Source: Thamnidium elegans
Taxonomy: Eukaryota; Mucoromycota; Mucoromycetes; Mucorales; Mucoraceae
Direction: 5' to 3'
Assembly: GCA_025201345.1 (NCBI GenBank)
Contig: JAIXMG010000005.1
Coordinates: 62,001-126,000, forward strand
DNA: 64,000 nt
The notes below the pieces were generated by a model that saw only the letters and a program-made list of their open reading frames with translations, did no database searches and had not been told where the DNA came from. Shown here in pieces: positions 56,980 through 64,000 of this stretch (its first letter is position 1; the number at the start of each line of letters is the position of its first letter). The translations under genes and the position numbers were made by a program.

Positions 56980-57064
56980 GTCGAAGTTACGGATAATGGT
57001 AGAATGGGAATTTGGACATCCTAATGTTTACATCCCTTTCGTATCTATCCATTTCTGTACCTAG
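56978..57064 (+). pseudogene. Inverted piece of a PIF/Harbinger transposase
   Basis: Plus-strand frame MSKLRIMVEWEFG followed by HPNVYIPFVSIHFCT and a stop matches the block around the last catalytic Glu of DDE_Tnp_4 transposases (MSxxRxxVEWxFG). It lies right next to the minus-strand transposase remains but in the opposite orientation, so a short inversion is inferred. Confidence 0.65.
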
Positions 57065-57146
57065 TATAAAATAGTCAAATTAACTATTTTCCCTATGCAT
57101 ATACATTATATATGTATAAATATAATGTACCGCCTCGGCTACTTAC

Positions 57147-58122
57147 TATTTCTGAAAGGTTTGATCAACACAGTAGTTTCGACATATGTTGGGTCACCCT
57201 AAATAGCGTATAGTGCCCCGCTTCTTTCGCGACAGTCCAGATGCTTCGTGAGAGTATCCATTACCCCGCTATTGTTCAACATAGCTTGATCATGAATAGC
57301 CCCTGCATGTGGTCCATGAAGACTGGCCGTTATACCGTCAGGTGTTACAATTCCTTGGTATTTTATACCGTGATCTCTCTAATTTTAGAGTGTTATTTTT
57401 TTGTTTGTTTTTTTTTAAAAAAAAATATTTACATTATTTATTATACATACCACATGGCCGTTTTACATTGCTTCTTGGTACTCTCTAGGTCTTGCTATTC
57501 CATTCAGAGTACCGTCAATATAACCAATTACATTTTCGTAATATGATCCTAATATCCGTAATATGATGTCAATACTCTGTGAGACTAATTTTATAAATAA
57601 TAAGTGCTTACCTTTTCTTCTCGTAGCATCGGCAAATCTTCCAAGATTCATTCTGTTTAAATATTTTTCGTTGAATTTAATACCGTTTCCATAGTTATGG
57701 TAGAGTAATTCTAGCATGTGATTAAATACTACGCCGATAATACTATAGTGGATATTGAAGAGTAACTCCAAATCAACAAGTCTTGATGGGTATACTAATC
57801 GTCTTAGCATTATAGCCAAGGCTAAACATCTGTCTAAAGAAAACGCCTGCCGAATTCCACCTCTAAAGACAACCATTTGAGGGAACCCCAACGCTGTAGA
57901 AACTGCTACCAGCTCTACATACGTAAAGCGAAACAATGTCTTGCATACACTATCTCCTAAAGAGGTAATATTCAACGTTTGTCGATCACGTAAAGCATGT
58001 ATAATGTCATTGTATTCCAGACGAGCTAGCAAACTGTCATTTATTTGCTCGTCTTCAATTTCTTCGGCGAGGTTTGAAAATTGCTCCAAAGCATTAAGTA
58101 AAAAAAGGTGTTGAGAAATCAT
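57147..58122 (-). pseudogene. PIF/Harbinger (DDE_Tnp_4) transposase, disrupted
   Basis: Exon 1 (58122-57467, 218 codons) holds the N-terminal region and the first catalytic Asp: RILGSYYENVIGYIDGTLNG, then IARPREYQEA. Exon 2 (about 57376-57147) continues KYQGIVTPDGITASLHGPHA, GAIHDQAMLNNSG and, after an in-frame TAG at 57201-57199, GDPTYVETTVLIKPFRN, where the usual pattern is GDPxY. The intron contains a T9A9 palindrome. One stop codon and a missing or inverted C-terminal block make it a recent pseudogene. The length of the open part suggests modest decay. Confidence 0.8.
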
Positions 58123-59343
58123 AGTATAAAGTGAATGTTATTATTAGGAAAATTAATGAAGAAAATAAAATAAAAAAAACGCATAACTGATGAATTAAAA
58201 GGTCTACTTATGCAACATGATTAACGAAATTTGTAGTATTTGATTGGCTAAAACCCCTCGCCAATCATGGAATACGAAGTGACTTGAAACACATCACACT
58301 TTTTTAGATATCGTGTCGAAGACATGCGGCTTCATTTGCTTTTACGTTTGCTTTGCTTTGTTTTTAGCTATTGGTGATGCAAAAGGTTCCCTCAGGTAGG
58401 ATTAAGATGATAAAAGAATTTTCTTTTTTAATAAAAGTAAATTTTATTTTAAATGAATAAGGTGATAAAATAGACGTTAATTTATCGACATTTGAATAAG
58501 ATGATAAAAGAGGGCTTTTGTTGGAGCTTGGAACTTGTACAAATCTTTTTGTAACTGGTATGCAAGGAAATTAGAGGTTTTTGTTAAACGACATTAAGCA
58601 TATATATAATAGACTAATACAGTTCTTCGGCAGCCATAAAAGGGCTTATGAGTTCACTTGATTCATTAGATTCTTTTTTTACCTGTAGTATCATTATCAT
58701 CCTAAAAAGAAAGGGGGGGGGGATATCATCATACACTGCAATTTTGTTTCATAATACTGGTTAGTTTATCATATTGGACACGTATGTACTTATTTTTCCA
58801 ACGTATTTATGCAGATAAACCAAGTTGAGCACATGTAAAAATAATAAAATACGTTGCACTTTTTTGCTTGATCGCGTAGAACGTACACCCAGAGGTAGTT
58901 TTCTTAAATGCATACTTTAAGCACTGTACTTCTTTCTCACCCGGTCTTGACGTCACAGAAGAAAAGAGGGGGGAGATGAAAACGAATTTGTGGAATTGAA
59001 GCACAAAAAAAAAAGGGGGTGGGGGAGAAAATAGATAAAAGTCTGTGCAAACAAAAAAGAAAAAGTGTGATTTAATATGTAAGGTAATGTAAAAATAATA
59101 AACTTACTCCTCCTTAGTTTTTATTCAAAATACTACCATGTCCCCAAAATGGTAACAAAAAAGGGAAACAAGCAGTGTAAATCATTTTGTATAACTCATA
59201 TGACCTTTTTTTTATTTTATTATAGTGCTATTAACAACCACAATATAAAAAAAAACAACAACTACACAAAAACAAGCTGTAAAAAACAACAACAATAACA
59301 ACAACAACAACACGAAAACAAGCTGTAAGAAAAAAAAATGATA
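58123..59343. other. Intergenic, no gene seen
   Basis: AT-rich DNA between the transposase remains and the 3' end of TMEM115. An ORF at 59004-58807 (65 aa) has no domain. CAA-rich triplets at 59287-59312 lie in the TMEM115 3' region. No element ends matching the PIF transposase were found. Confidence 0.4.
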
Positions 59344-60693
59344 TTATTTTAAATTAAGATCGACGTTTGATGGCGTATTTTCTTCTGCATCAAAAAGTAC
59401 ATCTGGTCGAGAAGTTAATGCAGGTTCGGCATTGGATGATGCCGGTGTTGGAGGTTTAGATAAACGCATATCTAATGCTTTTAATGCCAACGCTCTAAAA
59501 TAGTATTAATAAAAAGGCGTGACCTATTTTTATTTAGTTACCTTCTTCTTTCAGCTTCTGCACGCGCTGAACCAGGTACAGCAACACCTATTTCTATATC
59601 ATAATTACGTGGTGCAGGCTTACAACAATTTAACTTGACAAGTAATCCATATACTATATTTGAAACAAATCCAATAATAGGGCTTATGTCGGGGCTTAGT
59701 TTCAAAATAAAAAATATTTGTTAAAAATTACCCCCTTACTGTAAAAATTCAGGGAAAAACGTTTGAATGGCAAATGTCTCACTACGATCACCTTGGATGC
59801 CATCTTGATACTTGAAGAATCGAATGTAAATCCAGCCAATCACCCAACCAATATTTACCAAATTATAAAACACAATTGCCTTAAACAGTATAAGTGAAAT
59901 AATACTAATTGCCGTAGCAACACCTAACAAATTCTGTTGTCTCTTTTTTTTTTAGTACGTACTACTACTTTCTACATATATATATCTTTTACCTTGACTC
60001 GAATAGACACTCTTCCGCCTAAAATAGCAATACGATGTTCTGGAATTAAATATTTGAACGCAACCAAGAATGCTGAAAACACGCCAGACATGCCATTAAT
60101 CTGCACTTGATATCTAATCATTTTTGGTAAACACGCGCACACACTTTTTTTTTTTTTTTTTTCTTTTAAAAAACTTACAAGTACATATCATCCGCTGTAA
60201 TATAATAAGAAAGAAGAATACCAAACATTGTAACCACATTCGATAAAACTGCTGTCACTATAACAAACTTGAGTAATTCCTTTGAACCCCAAGCGCGTTC
60301 CAAATACTTTCCACAAAATAATAATACCACTACACTACATAATACCTTTTAAAAAAAAAAGAAAATTAAAAAATGATAACACGTTATGTGTATATATACT
60401 TTACTGTAATGATATTATCTTCATAAAAAGTTGCTGTTAAAAAGGTCCAAGGTGCATACATGACACTATTCTCTCACTTTTTTTTTAGTATAATATACAT
60501 AACGGCCTTTTTATCTTTCAACTTACAATCCCGGTAAGAGACCAATAAATGGACAAACGGATAAGATATCTGAATCTGCATCTGCTTCTGCATTTAAACG
60601 GTACATGTATACTTGAGGTGCAATAGAGCAGAATAATAACAATGACACAAGTGCCTTTGTTAAGGTAGGTACATTAGCAAAGATTGCTTTCAT
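59344..60693 (-). CDS. TMEM115-like Golgi membrane protein (rhomboid-fold, DUF1751)
   Basis: Seven exons: 60693-60527, 60465-60405, 60345-60179, 60113-59993, 59933-59740, 59694-59542, 59494-59344 (337 aa, all phases consistent). About six membrane segments (TKALVSLLLFCSIAPQVYMY; VLCSVVVLLFCGKYLERAWG; LLKFVIVTAVLSNVVTMFGI; NGMSGVFSAFLVAFKYLIPE; AISIISLILFKAIVFYNLVN). The order ERAWGSKELLKF and INGMSGVFSAFLVAFK is typical of TMEM115, a Golgi protein that works with the COG complex; it has a rhomboid fold without a protease dyad. The cytosolic C-terminus is Ala/Arg-rich, then acidic. Head to head with CYC8, 358 bp apart. Confidence 0.87.
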
Positions 60694-61051
60694 TTTCTTA
60701 AAGAGATAAAAGAAAAAAAAAAAAAAAAAAAGGTGAAGATTATAAAAATAAAAAATAAAAGGTAATAGTTTTTACCGCAAAGCACGTGATGCATACTATA
60801 CGGCATTTTAAACAAAAAGACGATGTAAGTATATAAAAAGGTTTAAACCTTAAAATTTTTTTAGAAAACAGATCTTTTTTTTTTTTTTTTGGGGGTAAAG
60901 AAAAGGATATTTTTTTCTTTTCGTTACTTTTTTCTTTTTTTTTTTCTCTTCTTCATCTTGTTCATCTTGTTCAAAAAAAAAAGGTTTCCCTCCTTCTCTC
61001 TTTTTTATTATTATACACGTATAATTTTTTCTCTTTTTAAAGAAAAATAAA
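60694..61051. promoter_or_regulatory. Shared divergent promoter of TMEM115 and CYC8 genes
   Basis: A 358-bp spacer between two divergent start codons. It holds a poly-A tract (60713-60731), a T run (60875-60890) and CT-rich stretches (60905-61030) near the CYC8 start, typical of poly(dA:dT)-type fungal promoters. No specific factor site can be asserted. Confidence 0.4.
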
Positions 61052-63556
61052 ATGTCTACAAGTAATATACCACAACAACAACAACAACAACAACCTATCG
61101 TTCAAAAATTAGCTGCTGTAAATGAGCAAGCATGGTTGACACTGGGTGAGTCCTTTTTTTCTCTCTTTCTTTTATAAATATATGAAAAAAAAAAAAAAAA
61201 AAAAAAGGAAAAAAAAAAAAAATTTAGTCTTGTGTTTGTGCAGGAGATGACGGAGCCATAAAAGGGAGAAAGTAAGGGAGTACAAAAAAAGAAGGGGGGA
61301 AGTAAAAAAAGGTTCAAGGGGAGGGGGGGTAGTACACACAAACAGGAGAATTGGGGGGAGTAACAAAATTGGGGGGGAGGGTCGTGCTACATAAACCATG
61401 GAATAACCATAAATAGTCTAGTTGATCGAACTAAAAAAAAAACAAAACGCCACACAAAAGAAAAAATAACTCATTAAAAAATCTTTTTTTAGGAAACTTG
61501 GCGGAGATGATGTCGGACTGGGAACGAGCAATGAATTCATACGAATCTGCTTTACGACACAACCCATATTCAGTTAGCGCATTATCACATATAGCATCAT
61601 TATGTAGAGGAAGAGAACAATTCGCAAAAGCCATAGACTATTTCAAAAGAATATTAGCTTTACAAGAAAATAATGGTGAAACCTGGAGTGCTTTAGGTCA
61701 TTGTTATTTAATGATGGATAATTTACAAGAGGCTTACCAAGCATATCAACAAGCTCTTTATCATTTACCAAGTCCCAAAGATCCAAAGTTATGGTACGGT
61801 ATCGGTATCTTGTATGATCGTTACGGTTCAATTGAACATGCTGAAGAAGCATTTTCTGCTGTAATGAAAATGGATCCTCAGTTTGAAAAGTCAAACGAGA
61901 TATACTTTCGACTTGGTATCATTTACAAACAGCAACAAAAATATGATCTCTCCTTACAGGTAAAATATATATATATATATATATTCGTACAAATATAAAC
62001 TACCCCTCATACTAATCATACTATAGTGCTTTCGTTATATATTACATAACCCCCCACGACCTCTGACCGAAATCGATATCTGGTTTCAAACAGGTCATGT
62101 GTACGAACAACAAAAAGAATACGAGCTTGCCAAAGAAGCCTACGAACGCGTCCTTTCCGATAACCCCGACCACGCCAAAGTGCTGCAACAGTTAGGTTGG
62201 TTATATCACCAACAAAACACTTCCTTCTCCAACCAAGGTACTGCCATTCAATACCTCACCCGATCTTTAAAAGCAGACAGTGCCGATGCACAATCATGGT
62301 ATTTACTTGGTAGATGTTACATGGTCGAGCAAAACTACAATAAAGCTTACGAAGCTTATCAACAAGCCGTATACCGCGATGCACGTAACCCTACATTTTG
62401 GTGTTCTATCGGTGTACTTTACTACCAGATCAATCAATACCGTGACGCTTTAGACGCCTACAGCCGAGCTATTCGACTGAACCCGTACATTAGTGAAGTC
62501 TGGTACGACTTGGGTACACTTTACGAATCCTGTAACAACCAAATTCAAGACGCCTTAGACGCCTACCAACGAGCTAGTGAACTAGACCCTTCCAATCCAC
62601 ATATCCGTCAAAGACTTGAACTCTTACGAAAATCCAACCCACAAAGTGCTCCCGTTGCCACGCCCGTACCACAAGATGTTAATAACCCTTATCAATACAA
62701 CAATAATTCAAATCATAATTCTCAATACCCACCTCCTCCTTTAGTGTCTGGTCCACAACAAGGCAATCATCATCATCCATCTCCAAACGCTTCTTCTCAA
62801 TACCCAAGAACAACCCCTCAACATCGTCTTATTGATCCTCCACGTGATTTACCGTTACCTGCTGCTAATAATAACGATCGTCGTTCACCTGTACCGTATA
62901 ACCATGGTAACCATGCATCATCATCATCATCATCTCATAATAATACCGATGTACGTATTCCAGATATTGGTAGTGGAGGCGCAAGAGCTCCTGCTCCATC
63001 TGAACGTATCTTGATGAACCCAATGATTGAATCTAGATCTCCCATCTACCGTAATGCAACCGTAAATAATAACAAAATGCCATCCGTTGTAAGATCACCT
63101 ATTCCCACTAAATCATCTCCAAGAATGTATTATAATAATGCAAGACCCCCAACTCAACCAAATGAAACTGCTGTATTTCCTCCATTTACAACAAATAATA
63201 CTGAACCATTAAGAAGAACGTCTGTATTATATGATTCTGAAAAGACATGTACACCACCACCACCACCACCACCAGTAGTGAAAAGGGAATACCAAGGGCC
63301 TCAATTACCACCCGTCAACCATCAACGACAGAGTTCAACAAGTAGTAATCAAAGCTCGAGACAAAAACAAAGTCCGGTTGAAAGTAGTGCGGCGGACACT
63401 TTAATGAGTATGTCTCAAAAGGGATATGTGAATAAAAAGAGGTTATTGGAAATGGCTGACGATGAAGAAGAAGAAGAAGAAAAGAGACCAAGATTAGATA
63501 ATAGAATGATGGATTCTCCACCACCTACTGGAAAAGATATTCCTGTATCCTCTTGA
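61052..63556 (+). CDS. CYC8: General transcriptional corepressor CYC8/SSN6 (TPR protein)
   Basis: TPR partner of Tup1. Three exons, 61052-61145, 61493-61959 and 62027-63556, give 696 aa with phases consistent. A short poly-Gln tract (CAA repeats 61073-61096) precedes an array of about nine to ten TPRs: AWLTLGNLAEMMSDWERAMN, SYESALRHNPYSVSALSHIA, WYLLGRCYMVEQNYNKAYEA and VWYDLGTLYESCNNQIQDAL. After residue about 390 the protein becomes Pro/Asn/Ser/His-rich and ends with a basic/acidic segment (KKRLLEMADDEEEEEE), as in Ssn6 proteins. The first intron is long for this window (347 bp) and G/A-rich. Confidence 0.93.
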
Positions 63557-63590
63557 TTTTTTTTTTTTTTTTTTTTATTATTATTATTAT

Positions 63591-63926
63591 TTAATTATTA
63601 TTTAAATCCCTTTTTAAAGAAGCCACCTGCTGAGAAAACTTTTCTCGGTCTTTTGTACTCAATGTCCAACCACTACCTTCCATCAAGTTACTCAGGGCCT
63701 ATTTTTTTTTTTTTTTTTTAAAAAAAAATATAAATAAAAATAAAAAATTATTTGTTTTTTTTTTAAGGTTTTAACACGGGTGATTACAAAAGTTCCCGTT
63801 TTTTTTGTGTGCTTAAATGTGTACGTGTGAAAAAAAAAACTCTAAAAAAAGACTCACCTTGGTTACAAGTTCTCGGCGTTCCGGTAACTGTTGTAGAATC
63901 ACTTGGTTTGTGTATTTTGCCGCAAA
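63591..63926 (-). CDS. Last two exons of an unidentified gene (partial)
   Basis: Exons 63926-63858 (23 codons) and 63698-63591 (35 codons plus stop) join in phase 0. The encoded end reads FAAKYTNQVILQQLPERREL, then VTKALSNLMEGSGWTLSTKD and a short basic tail. The 5' part is off the right edge, behind an intron dominated by a run of about 37 A. Convergent with CYC8, 34 bp between stops. It is helical, and I do not recognise the family. Confidence 0.55.
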
Positions 63927-63927
63927 C

Positions 63928-63970
<43 letters not shown>

Positions 63971-64000
63971 AGATGATAAAAATCAATTTGTTTCACAAAA

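Noticed and set aside
59287..59312. CAA triplet run as a possible poly-Gln exon
   Set aside because: Lies beyond the TMEM115 stop with no open frame around it.
1..64000. CRISPR arrays, bacterial operons or rRNA genes
   Set aside because: No regularly spaced direct repeats, no Shine-Dalgarno-type operon structure and no rRNA signature; introns show the window is eukaryotic.

Overview
The window is a stretch of a filamentous fungal genome, most likely an early-diverging fungus of the Mucorales (Mucoromycota). The evidence is indirect. Genes carry many short AT-rich GTAAGT/TAG introns with long poly-T or poly-A runs, intergenic DNA is very AT-rich, the housekeeping genes are fungal, and the mobile-element debris (Tc1/mariner, PIF/Harbinger, a C-rich LINE, dispersed repeats) looks like what I associate with that group. 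The species cannot be named from this sequence.

Layout, left to right. Positions 1-7.3 kb are a compact housekeeping block: thiamine synthase THI6 (runs off the left edge), RNA helicase HAS1, nucleoporin NUP54/NUP57, a TMEM42-like membrane protein, an alpha/beta hydrolase and a C2-domain protein. 7.3-11.8 kb is gene-poor DNA with decayed transposase-like fragments. 11.8-20.4 kb holds a GPI-anchored Kre9/Knh1-like wall protein, SMC6, a DUF4203/TMEM198-like membrane protein and a LEM/Heh inner-nuclear-membrane protein (Src1/Man1). 20.4-22.6 kb is repeat and transposon debris. 22.6-25.5 kb is a kelch/coiled-coil polarity protein (Tea1/Kel1 type). 25.5-30.4 kb is mobile-element debris, including a complete short PIF/Harbinger-type element with a TAA target duplication. 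30.5-31.5 kb is a Pho85-type cyclin. 32.2 kb holds a small secreted cysteine-rich peptide. 34.9-35.9 kb is a coiled-coil protein and 36.3-39.7 kb a Rom2-type RhoGEF. 39.8-44.5 kb is a nest of repeats with a gene broken by a dispersed repeat and by a LINE. 44.6-49.1 kb is a Pan1/intersectin-like endocytic scaffold, with an inverted, decayed copy of its own last exon beyond its 5' end. 51.3-54.5 kb has a secreted protein and a mitochondrial-type PPR protein. 55.8-58.1 kb is Tc1 and PIF/Harbinger remains plus a small four-exon gene. 59.3-63.6 kb has TMEM115 and the corepressor CYC8/SSN6. The last exons of an unidentified gene lie at the right edge.

The host genes do not form one pathway, but several share themes: nuclear envelope and pore (NUP54, LEM/Heh), cell polarity, wall and actin (kelch protein, RhoGEF, Pan1-like scaffold, cyclin, GPI wall protein), and Golgi/membrane proteins. 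Exon boundaries below were worked out by hand from splice consensus plus reading-frame continuity. For almost all multi-exon genes the summed exon length is a multiple of three, which is a useful internal check. No clear new multi-gene system was found. The most notable items are the small cysteine-rich secreted peptide, the inverted copy of the Pan1-like terminal exon, a local inversion in the PIF transposase pseudogene, a GC-AG intron, recurrent TnAn palindromes in introns, and a dispersed repeat family with Tc1-like ends.
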